A DNA stretch of 64,000 bases from Ichthyophis bannanicus (Eukaryota > Chordata > Amphibia > Gymnophiona > Ichthyophiidae). The stretch is from contig CM066047.1 of NCBI GenBank assembly GCA_033557465.1, forward strand, positions 1,736,001-1,800,000, read 5' to 3'. Both the position numbers and the translations under genes were made by a program. Shown here one piece after another: positions 32,770 through 42,979 of this stretch. The stretch's first letter is position 1, and every line of letters begins with the position of its first letter. Under the pieces are notes generated by a model. The model had not been told where the DNA came from and did no database searches. It saw only the letters and a list, made by a program, of their open reading frames with translations.

Positions 32770-32993
32770 TTGCATGAACCCTCCATCGCCGTCAATTCTG
32801 CTCAATTGTGAATATTCTGTAAATTTGTAAAATGTGCTGTAAATAGTTCTCACCCAAGTTCTCACCCAAGTTTATTACCCTGTTCATTGTAAACACAATG
32901 TGTTTTTGTTACATTGTACTATTGTTTCTGTTCGCTGTAAACCACACTGATTTTAATAGCGCGGTATATAAGAAATGTAAATAAAATAAACAA
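32770..32993 (+). repeat. L2-like 3' end inserted in L1 ORF2
   Basis: Ends with GTAAACCACACTGATTTTAA, TAGCGCGGTATATAAG and AAATAAAATAAAC. It splits the L1 endonuclease frame after NVYGP. Confidence 0.7.
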
Positions 32994-35642
32994 ACTATGC
33001 TCAAGGGGATTTTTATGAAGGATTGAAATCCACTATAATTAACTTTAGTGAAGATCACCTGATAGTGGAGAGTGATTTCAACTTAACAATTTATCCCGAG
33101 TTAGATTCATCAAGAGGACAAGTGTGTGGGGGGGGGGGGGGGGGGAAGCGAGGCAGAGGAAAAAACTAAAAGCCTTTATGGGGAGTTGGGCTTAATTGAT
33201 GCATGGCGGGATATGCATGGGCGAGAGAAGGATTACATGTTTTATTCATCAGTGCACGGGTCCTACAGTAGAATTGATATGCTGCTGGTCCATAAGGGGC
33301 TAATGACCTGGGGAGTGGGGAGTGCTATTGGTGAAAGCTCTTGGTTGTACCATGCTCCAGTGTGGGGGGACTTTAAAGATCCTGTAGCTAGTAGGGGGGA
33401 GGGGTCAATGGAGGTTGAATGAGGCATTGTTAGAAATACCAGGGGCTGTCCAGCAGATCTCTGACACCATCTTGGAGTATTTGCAGTATAATGACAATGG
33501 GCAATGCTCAATGGGATTGTCTGAAAGCAGTGGTTTGAGGAAAGCTTATAGCACTAGGAATCCAGGTCAAGAAAGAAAAAGAAGCTAAAAAAGAGGACTT
33601 GAGAGAAAGTTTAAAAATGTATGAGAAAAGACGAAAACAGGGCCAATTAAATAAAGAAGACAATAAAAACTAGTACGCATTAAACAACAGTTGAATGACA
33701 TGGAACTGGGGGAAATAAGTTTTGTGCAAGAGAAGCTTCGGCAAATACATTTTGAATATGGAAATAAACCTAATAGGTTATTAGCATATCAACTTAAAAA
33801 AATGCAAGTGCGTAATTGTATACCTAAAATAAGAGATAGACATGGCAAAGAACTGAGGCAAAGGGAAGAGATTAAGGCTAGGTTTTGTGGAGTTCTATAG
33901 GGAACTATACTGTATCCGCCTGAACAGATGGTAACCCAAGAGATAATTCAAAAATACTTAGAGGGAATTCAATTACCTAAAATTGGGGAGAAGGGGAGTT
34001 TAATTATGTCTAGGCTTATCACTGTCCAGGAAGTTCTGGGGGTTATCAAGGAGTTACCAATGCATAAGGCCCCGGGAAGGGATGGGTTTCCTAATAAATT
34101 CTATAAGCTTTTTGCCCCGATACTGGCTGAACCCTTATCTCGCTTATATAATCTAGTGGGAAGAGCCTTTACCCCGATGATGAGAATGGCGGGAATAACC
34201 CTAATATCTAAAGAGGGTAAGGATCCCACTCAGTGTGGGTCTTACCGGCCGATCTCTTTATTGGGATCTGACTTTAAAAAAATTTCTAGAGTACTGGCCA
34301 ATAGATTGCTTACATATATGCCCCAGCTAATACACATGGATCAGTCTGGGTTTATACCCGGGAAACAAGCATTAGATAATCTAAGGAGAGTCCTAAATGT
34401 CTGGAAAGGCAAAAGTAGGAAAGAGAAACTGTTGCTGCTGGCGATAGATGCAGAGAAGGCTTTTGACAGGGTGTCCTGGCCTTTTCTAATCCAGACTTTA
34501 ACAAAAGTGGGTATTGCAGGCAAGTTTTTTAGAGTGGGTGGGTGCTTTGTAGAAGAATCCCCTAGCGGCTCTGCGTATCAATGGAGAGTACACGGAGGCC
34601 TTCGGGCTTCTGAGAGGGACTAGGCAGGGATGCCCTCTGTTTCCATTACTGTTTGTATTAACAATGGAACCATTAACGCAAAGAGTAAGAGAAGCAGAGG
34701 AGATCCAAGGGCTGAAATGGGAACGGGGGAGTGTAAGGTGTCTTTGTTTGCTGATGACTTGTTGTTTATAATCACAACCCCGAAGCAAACGCTAGGCGCC
34801 CTGATGAGAGAGTTGGAGAGCTTTGGGAAAGTATCTGGTTTTAAGATGAATGCATCCAAATCGGAGATTCTAAATATTTCAATTTCAGATAAAATAAGCG
34901 AGCGATTGAGGAATTTATTCCTCTTTAAATGGGCCAAGAGAAGTATCCGTTATCTTGGTGTCCAAGTAACACCTGGGATCTCAGATCTTTTTGGAGCGAA
35001 TTATATACCTCTGGAGGGGAAGATTAGGAGAGATCTTGAGGAATGGGGAGGGTTGAAATTGACCTGGTCAGGGGGAATAGCGGTGTTGAAAATGATGATT
35101 TTGCCTAAGTTACTGTTTTTATTTAGCATGCTGCTGGGGGCTGTACCAGGGGGATTCCTGAGAAAGATGCAAAGAATCTTGTGGAAATTTATTTGGGGAG
35201 GAAGGAGAGTGAGAGTTCCTAAACATATTTTGACAAGGAACAAAGTTAAAGGGGGGATGGCGGTTCCTGATTTAGAAAAATATTATAGTGTTGCCAAGCT
35301 GAGGGCAGCATTTGAGTGGGGGATACATGACACTCACGTTTGGGTCCAAACGGAGAGAATGGCTTTGGGGGTGCCCTCGCTGGAAGAGGTCCTGTGGGTC
35401 CCTCAGGGGCATAGGTTGGTAACAGAGTGTTCTAACCCATTTGTGCAATTGCGATGGTGGTGTGAATAAAGGTGTTCCTATTAGGGGCAATATTGATTTC
35501 CCCCAGGAATGGAGGGAGGGTTTGCTGAACGATGGGCCAGTAGTAGTCTGTGCCATGTTGGTCAGTTCCTAGAAGGGGGGAAGGTTAGGTCCTTTGAAAA
35601 CATCAAGGAAGAATTCTCATTGAGAAGTTCAGATTATTACTA

Positions 35643-35938
35643 TTATTTTTTTATTTATTTAGGCAGTTTTGTATACCACCTTATCCTTCAATCAAAGTGG
35701 GGATACATTTAACAATTGGGGGATACATTTAACATGAAGGGATATGAGACACATACATGAATACTTACAGGGAACATGGGCAATGGAGGGTTAAGTGGCT
35801 TGCCCAAGACCACAAGGAGCACCTGTGGGACTAGAAACCCCAGTCCTTCCGGCCCAAGGTTGCTGTCCTCTAGTTGGATTTGAACCACTGACCTTCTGGC
35901 CTGTGGTACCTTGCCCCAACCACTAGGCCACTCCTCCC
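35643..35938 (-). repeat. Complete CORE-SINE, - strand
   Basis: Holds all parts in order on the - strand: tRNA-like head (A box TGGCCTAGTGGTT at 35918-35930, B-box-like GTTCAAATCC at about 35877-35888), the CORE segment with CTTGGGCAAGCCACTTAACC, and an L2-like A/T tail. It is inserted in L1 ORF2. The copy after the assembly gap (58570-59318) has a further insertion. Confidence 0.85.
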
Positions 35939-36946
35939 TCCATTATGTTCAGGTGGTTAATTATATTCAAAAGAAAATCATCCCGGGATTAAGGGAGGAA
36001 ATAGTCCCAATTGAAAAGCTGTTTCTGAGAGATAAGATAAAGGGAATCATTACCCAATTATATGACATTATGGACACGCCCAAGAGTGAAAAAGAAACAT
36101 TTAAAAAAAATGGGAAGCTGACCTGGGTCTGGTATTGTCGGAGCAGGCCTGGACTGGGATTTTTGCCCAGAGATATAAAGGTCTACTAGCCAGTAATTTA
36201 ATAGAACATAACTATAAGATCATGTATAGGCGGTATGTGACACCAGATATAATACAAAAAATGTATGGTAAGACCAGTGGGCTATGTTGGCGGGAGTGTG
36301 GTGCCCGAGGAACTTTCCTCCATATATGGTGGCTTTGCCCAATAATACAAGAGTTTTGGAACGGAGTGTTCCAGCCTCTGGATACAATGTTGGGGAAGGA
36401 AATTGGGGCTGACTCCGGGGTGGTGTTACTGGGGATACACAGAAGAGGAGTGAAAAAAGAAGGAAGCTTTATTAACTTGGGATGCCTGGCGGCCCGTTTA
36501 GAAATTGCAAACCGCCCTGCCACTGATGGGAGAATGGGAAATAGGGGTGAACCATATATACTTGATGAGTAAGCTGAAACAAGAGAAAATGATGCCGTTT
36601 GAGAGGATATGGTCTAAATACTCTACCTGGCTTGATGAAGGTTTAAATGTGGCACATTAGGGAGGAGGAGAGCGGATTCACTATTAACCATGTGTAAATA
36701 AGCTTGTAAGGAAGGGGGGGGTGTAGGGGGAAGGAGGGGAGGGGTTAGGGAGGGAAGGATATTAGTTAACAAACTAAAAGCGGAAAAATAATGTTGAAAG
36801 GAAAAAGGGTCAACAGTAAAGATTCAGTTGAGTAGTGGTTATTTGTTAAAGGGGGAGATGAATAATGCATTGGAAATTGTTTTGAATGTATATACCACTG
36901 TGATGTATTTTCCTTTGACAAAAAAAAAGAAGAAAAGGTGCCCCCA

Positions 36947-37830
36947 GAATGTCCATTATTGTAATTACCCCTCCTATTATTCTTGAAATTTAATGCACTC
37001 CCACTACATATGAATGAAGTTCCCTCTCTCCCCACACTAGCAGCAGCAGTCCCTGGAATTTAACACCTGATCAGCAATTTATACCCATTTTCCATTAAGT
37101 TAGATGCTATGGATATTTTAGAGACCACCTATATTACTTTTTTTCATTCCTCTCATTCCATATCTCTGAGTTGTCATTACCCAATTCCAGGAGTGAGATT
37201 TTTTGCCAGTTCTGGTCTTACATTTGCATTGTAATATGGATTTGTAGTCCCTGATTTTACCTATTGGCTTCAGTGCTGCAGGTCCCATAATTCAACCGGA
37301 TGAGGCTGAGATCTTAAGCCAGTTCTGAATTTCTGACATTCATGGAACTGGGAAACTTGACAACTCTCTGATATCTCCCCAATGTCCCTTTCCCACTTAA
37401 GCATATAATCAGTTTTTCCTGGCCCCTCTGCATGTAATCCCTGATACAACATGGAGAGTATCCTCTTCTTACCTAGGGGCACAAGTTCTCTCCTTCCCTA
37501 AATCCTCTCTTGTCCCCCTTTTTTGGAGAAAATAGTGAACTTGTATGGACTCTAGAAACTTATGAGTATTTTCAAGTCCCTCAGCCCCTTGTAAGATAAC
37601 TCCCCCTGTTGGAGCAGTTGTGCAAGATTCACCAACACCTTTTGTTCCCATCTGAGGGTCCTTTTACAATCCCTGAGTTCTTAAGAATCCTGAGTACACT
37701 TCAATAGGAAGCTAAAAAACAAAAATGGTTACCAAAAAAGAAATATAAATAGCAACTGCTGAAACATAAAGGAGCATATCCGAGAACAACAAAATAAAAA
37801 AGAAGAAATCTTAAATAACTATCTTCGACT
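36947..37830. other. Intronic sequence, no feature seen
   Basis: No convincing exon, repeat family or coding frame is visible. Duplicated after the gap at about 60320-61210. Confidence 0.5.
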
Positions 37831-37834
37831 AGAT

Positions 37835-38430
37835 GGACCATACTGGTCTTTATCTGCCGTCATATACTATATGTTACAGAGAAGAGCAGCCAAAATGATA
37901 AAAGGGAGGAAGGATGCCCCTATGAGGAAAGGCTTAAAAGGTTAGAGCTCTTCAACTTGGAAAAGAGACGGCTGAGGGGTGATATGATAGACCTAGGCCT
38001 ATAAAATTAATGAATGGAGTGGAACAGGTAAATATAGATCGGTTGTTTACTCCTTCAAAAAGTAGAAAGACTAGGGGACATGTAATGAAGTTATAAGGTA
38101 GCACATTTAAGACTAATTGGAGAGATTATAATTATCTTTTCGCTCAATGGGTAATCAGACTCAGGAATTCATTACTGGAGGATGTAATAAAAGCTGTTAG
38201 TGTAGCTGGGTTTAAAAGAAGTTTGGACAAGTTCCTGGAGGAAAAGTCCATAAACCATTTTTAAAATGGACTGGAGAACTCCTCTGCTTACCCCTTGGAA
38301 ATCTTTCTACCTTTTGGGAACCTGACATATACTTGTGACTTGGATTGGCCACTGTTAGAACAGAATACTGGGCTTGATGGACCTTTGGTCTGATTCAGTA
38401 TAACGATATCTTATGTTCTTATGTTTTCTT
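37835..38430 (+). repeat. CR1 3' fragments ending at the host exon acceptor
   Basis: A short CR1-like 3' end (GGTCTTTATCTGCCGTCAT, about 37850-37868) is followed by a longer CR1 3' segment from 37876 that encodes remnants of the C-terminal reverse transcriptase ('RRAAKMIK', '[17 protein letters not shown]'). It ends with GGGCTTGATGGACC and the repeat ATCTTATGTTCTTATGTT, three to six bases before the TTCTTTAG acceptor. Confidence 0.8.
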
Positions 38431-38433
38431 TAG

Positions 38434-38567
38434 TTCTCGTCATGACTCAAAGTCAGATGAAGATCTGTGATCAGTTTAAACAGAACATAACAGATGGACT
38501 TGGCCATGCATTGCAACAAGCGTTCAGATTAAGTGTCCAAGTTGAAGGAAACAGCTGTACAGACATT
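38434..38567 (+). CDS. Host gene internal exon (134 bp)
   Basis: Acceptor TTTCTTTAG precedes 38434 and donor GTAAGT follows 38567. With the phase-1 base from the exon ending at 2005 it encodes 45 residues: VLVMTQSQMKICDQFKQNIT and onward, ending in CTDI, phase 0. No stop in frame. The segment looks like an amphipathic globular region following the Ser/Thr-rich stalk. The next exon (49917) starts in the matching phase, which supports a real gene. A copy lies at 61820-61953 after the assembly gap. Gene identity is not certain (KIAA1549 family possible). Confidence 0.75.
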
Positions 38568-40250
38568 GTAAGTTGAAAAAGAGAAGAGAACATTTCAGTG
38601 TGGAAATGTGTTTGCTTTGGGTAAAATATATTTGGCAAATCAAAATCCAGAAATACAGCACAAAGTCAGTCGCTTTTAGGGGCCCATTTACTAAGTATTA
38701 ATGTGTGTCAGTGGGCATTAATGTGCACTATCTGGTGCCCGCAGTGTGCCATCCCCGTGTTATTGCTGTTACTAGACGGCCCCTAAATGACCTTCAAGAG
38801 AGAAATAAAAAGCCTTGGCTTATCACAGACACCGAGAAATAATTATCTACTTGCTGTAGCATGCAAGAATTCCAAAATTCTAGCAAATTAGAAATTCTAA
38901 GTAAACATTTAAGACACCAGTCCAAAAGACAACAATTTATCTCAAAGCTGATGAGGTCACAGGAAGCCAGATCATGGTAGACAGTAGGAATATGCATTTG
39001 CCAGTGAGCATTTGGTTTACTGCACGCTAAATTGATTTAACTTGTCTTAACCTACCAACTAATACATTGTCAATTAATGCAAGTTAAAATGGTCCGATGT
39101 GCTCTACAATTTTTTGATTAAAAGAAATGTATGAAACTGAAAGAAATGTCCTAAAATCAAGGAACAAGTCCAAAAAATAACTCAGATCTGAATGGAAATT
39201 TTTTTCCATATACATCCCTAATAGACTGACTGACAAGGTGATGATAGGTGGAGTCAGCCAGTCGTCCCTTAACTCTGCAGAAGAAACGTTGCAAAGCCTT
39301 TGGTGTCCTAACAGTTTTTTTTATACCACTTTATCATTTTAGTCAAAGTGGTTTAGATTGTAATTTAAACTTGGTAATGTACATTAAACAGGGACATTGA
39401 TAACTTGGATTCTTCTGAGGCAATGGAGGGTTAAGTGACTGGCCCAAGGCCACAAGGAGTGCTTTACACATTAGAGTGGTTTTAAACACTAGAGAGTTGA
39501 GCACAATTGGCCTTTCAATTGCTCGTGCAAATCCCAGCTCCTTATGAATAGTATCTAACACTTATGCTTGCCTTGGGGCAGATATAAATTTTGGATTTCT
39601 TTTTGAAGTATGCTTTTATTATCATTGCAAAATTGGAAATATACTAATTTTTCAAAATCAGACCTAGGTCTCCTGCATAGCAATGTAGAGCACTAATTGA
39701 GCTCGCCAGGCCAGTACTGATTCTAATACATTTCACTCTGTTGTTAGAAAGGGGCAGCTTTATAAATTGTATTCTATGTCTATAATAATGCAACAACTGA
39801 GGGAATTTTAGCAACTCTGTGCCTTTTTGATTGAATGAAATGTTAAATACATTCTTTTTGAGTATCAAATAATTTCACAATGAAATAGTTGCAATATGGA
39901 ACCGATTCATCCAAATTTGAGATTTAGTCATTCAAAAATCATGATTTATAGTCCAAATCATGTGATATATTATCCGCTTCATTACGGAATACATCATCCT
40001 CATTGACCCTTTTTGATGTAGAGCTGCCATCTTCTGATGGCACCGAGATAAAGAATAGGGCAGAGGAAACTATTGGGGTATGCGAAAGCTATGATGTCAA
40101 CAGAAAAGTAAGGTCGAGAATCCAAGAATGCTTGGCAATACTTCAGCCACTACAGTTCTCATTTAAATAGACTTAAAAGCATTTATGCAGTTAAAATCAA
40201 TAGGGAAAAAATGAAAACATAAATATTTAATGGGAATGTTATATAGGAGT
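38568..40250. other. Intron: MITE-like remnant and diverged SINE
   Basis: Near 38676 a segment opens GGGGCCCATTTACTAAG, which resembles palindromic MITE-like repeats. A diverged CORE-SINE lies at 39316-39475 on the - strand (ATACCACTTTATCATTTTAG then GGAGGGTTAAGTGACTGGCC). I see nothing else. The stretch is repeated after the gap. Confidence 0.45.
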
Positions 40251-40257
40251 TCAGAAA

Positions 40258-42545
40258 GGCTCACATGAATTCTTTGCTTCGGTCTTTACTGAGGAAGATG
40301 TAGGGATGTTACCCATGACTGAAGTGGTATTTGAAGGTGCGGACGAATAGAAGGAAGTATCGATACATCGGGAAGATGTATTACAACTATTTGATAAACT
40401 GAAGAGTAGCAAATTACCTGGACCGGATGATATACATCCAAGGGTCTTGAAAGACCTGCTATTAGTAATCTCTAAACTATCATTAAAATCATCTGTAATA
40501 CCTGAAGATTGGAGGATCGCCAATGTAACACCAATTTTTAAAAAGGGTTCCAGGGGTGATCCAGGAAACTACAGACCGGTGAGCCTGACGTCAGTATCGG
40601 AAAAATGGTAGGAACAATCATAAAGAAGAAAATTGCTGAACATGTAGATAGTCATTGCTTAATGGGACCAAACAAGTATATCATAATGTCACTTCTCAGA
40701 GCTATATAAAACTGCTCAGTTAAATATATAATTTAGCTCTACTCTTCACCATTAAGATGATCTGTGATCTATAATTCCTTATGATATAACACATCCATAG
40801 CTTATTCTTTTTATGCAACTGGGTCTCAGAGCCAGAAAGGGGCGACTTACTGAACACATATATGCATGTGGAAACAGCGCCCAAAACCTCACGTCAATGA
40901 CCCATTATTGTTGCTTACTTTTTCGTTAAAGCTAAAAGGATGTCTTGACGATCATATTTATGAACTCAATATTGTTATAAGATGTTTAGCTGAGGATGCT
41001 TATCTGAAACGTGGTGAGTTTTCTCTCAACGCCTGAGTAATGGCGCCGTAGCGTTTCACAATCAAACGTTTCTTCAGGGGATACTCATCAACTCTGCTCA
41101 AACTTAGCACCAATCCTCAATTGAAATCCCGTGCCGGCTGTCTTTTTATAGAAAATACAACAGTCGGCGCCATTACTCATAAGGAATTATAGATCACAGA
41201 TCATCTTAATGGTGAAGAGTAGAGCTAAATTATATACTTAATTGCTCAATGGGAGACAGCCAACATGGCTTTAGACAAGGACTATCTTGTCTTACTAATC
41301 TGTTATGTTTTGTTGAAGGTGTGAATAAACAGGTACACAAAGGTGAGTCGGTAGAAATAGTGTATCTGAACTTTCAGAAAGCCTTTGACAAGGTCCCTCA
41401 TCAGAGACGTTTGGCAAAACTAAAGAGTTATGGGATAGGAGGCAGTGTACTATTGTGGATCAGGAACTGGTTAAAAGATAGAAAGCAGAGGGTAGGGCTA
41501 AATGGCCAATTTTCCCAATGGAGAAAGGTGAATAGTGGTGTACCCCAGTGATCTGTACTGGGTCCGCAGCTTTTTACATATTCATAAATGACCTGGAAAA
41601 GGGAATAACGAGTGAGGTTATCAAATTTGCAGATGAGACAAAACTATTTAAAGTTGTTAAAACCCATGAGGATTGTGGAAAATTGCAAGATCATCTTCCT
41701 AAATTGGAAGACTGGGCATCAAAATGGCAGATGAAATTTAATGTGTACAAGTGCAAAGTTATGCACCTAGGGAAGAACAACCTAAACTATGGTTACACGA
41801 TGCAAGGTTTCACATTAGGAACCACCACCCAGGAAAAAGATTTAGGCATCATTGTGGATAACATGTTAAAACCCTCCGCCCAGTGTGCAGCCAAGAGAGC
41901 AAACAGAACGCTAGGTATCATAAGGAAAGGAATGGAAAATAAAACAAAGGATATTATAATGCCTCTGTATCGTTCCATGGTGCGACTGCACCTTGAATAT
42001 TGTGTGCAATTCTGGTCGCCGTATCTTAAAAAGGATATAGTGTTGTTTGAAAAGGTTCAGAGAAGAGCCACCAAAATGGTAAAGGGGATGGAAGGATACC
42101 CCTATGAAGAAAGGCTAAAAAGGTGAGGGCTCTTTAACCTGGAAAAGAGACGGCTGAGGGGTATGATAGAAGTTTATAAATTAATGAACGGAGTGGAACG
42201 GGTAAACGTAAATCGACTATTTACATTATCAGAATATAGAAAGACTAGGGGACATGCAATGAAGCTACAGGGTAAACTATTTAAGTCAAATAAGAGAAAA
42301 TATTTTTTCACTCATCGTGTAATCAAACTCTGGAATTTGTTACTGAAAGATGTAGTAAAGGCTGTTAGTGTAGCTGGGTTTAAAAAAGGTTTGGACAAGA
42401 TCCTGGATGAAAGGTCCATAAACCATTATTAAAAAGGGAGCCAGGATATCAATGTGTCTTTTGGGGAAACTGCTAGGTACGTATGACCTAGATTGGCCAC
42501 TGTTGGAAACAGGATACTGGGCTTGATGGACCTTGGTCTGACCCA
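40258..42545 (+). mobile_element. CR1 LINE (copy A), reverse transcriptase to near the 3' end
   Basis: The reverse transcriptase starts in ORF2 near 'NSFASVFTEEDVG' and includes 'LNFQKAFDKVPHQR' and the box FADETKLF (normally FADD). The C-terminus (42163-42432) reads '[13 protein letters not shown]'. It is split by an inverted-repeat element at 40667-41240. It lacks the last few bases of the 3' end and abuts the next CR1 at 42545. Stops make it inactive. Confidence 0.85.
40667..41240. mobile_element. Inverted-repeat element with hammerhead-like core (Penelope-like?)
   Basis: 574 bp inserted in CR1 copy A between ATTGCTTAATGGG (40654-40666) and ATTGCTCAATGGG (41241-41253), a 13-bp direct repeat with one mismatch. 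Perfect 60-bp inverted repeats lie at 40725-40784 and 41177-41236. On the - strand near 41031-41092 the order CTGAAGA ... GTGAAACGC ... GGCGCC, with outer GAGTA/TACTC pairing, resembles a type I hammerhead ribozyme core with one substitution. Penelope-like retroelements carry such motifs, and a long target duplication fits a retro-insertion. No protein is encoded. Confidence 0.6.
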
Positions 42546-42599
42546 GTATGGCGCCACCTAGATAAGGTCTTAGATAGTGCTGGGGAGGAGTCTGCTGTC

Positions 42600-42944
42600 T
42601 TGGTACATGTCAGTACCAATGACATAGGAAAATATGGTAGGGAGGTTCTGGAGGCTAAATTTAGGCTTTTAGGTAGGAAGTCAAAATCCAGAACTTCCAG
42701 GGCAGCGTTCTCCGAAATGCTTCCCGTTCCACATGCAAGACCCAAAAGGCAGGCAGAGCTCTGGAGTCTCAATGCGTGGATGAGACAATGGTGCAGAGAT
42801 GAGAGTTTTGGATTTGTTAGGAAATGGGGAACATTCTGGGGAAAGGAGGGGTTCTTCCGAAGGGATGGGCTTCACCTTAATCGGGATGAAACCAGGCTGC
42901 TGGCATTAACCTTTAAAAAGGAGATAGAGCAGCTTTTAAACTAG
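42600..42944 (+). pseudogene. CR1 ORF1 esterase-like domain, N-terminally truncated
   Basis: An open frame of about 114 codons ending at TAG, just before ORF2. It carries HVSTNDIG (an SGNH-hydrolase block III type motif) and DGLHLN (the block V D-x-x-H pair), the signature of the esterase domain in CR1 ORF1 proteins. The block I Ser is missing because the element is 5' truncated, so it cannot be active. Confidence 0.7.
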
Positions 42945-42979
42945 TTAATAGGGGAAAGCTGACAGTTGCCCAAGAGCGC

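Larger units (their letters stand above)
32410..36590 (+). pseudogene. L1 ORF2 protein (endonuclease, reverse transcriptase), broken
   Basis: Starts at about 32410 (MAGNIKHDF) with an AP-type endonuclease N-terminus ('VSLNVRGLNS', 'LLQETHL'). The reverse transcriptase runs from about 33930: APGRDGFPNKFYK, 'SYRPISLLGSDFKKISRVLANRL', 'AIDAEKAFDRVSW', and the catalytic FADD at 34747-34758. The C-terminus has a Cys/His motif CX3CX7HX4C (about 36285-36340) as in L1 ORF2p. Stops, frameshifts, a 20-plus G run (33127-33147) and two inserted repeats disrupt it. It is only partly readable between 32580 and 33900. Confidence 0.8.
30912..36933 (+). mobile_element. Full-length L1-clade LINE (decayed) with 13-bp target duplication
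   Basis: Flanked by AAAGGTACCCCCA (30899-30911) and AAAGGTGCCCCCA (36934-36946), a 13-bp duplication with one mismatch. It has a 5' region, ORF1, ORF2 and an A-rich 3' end (CTTTGACAAAAAAAAAG). Later insertions include an L2-like tail near 32770-32993 and a CORE-SINE at 35643-35938. Both ORFs are frameshifted. Confidence 0.9.
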
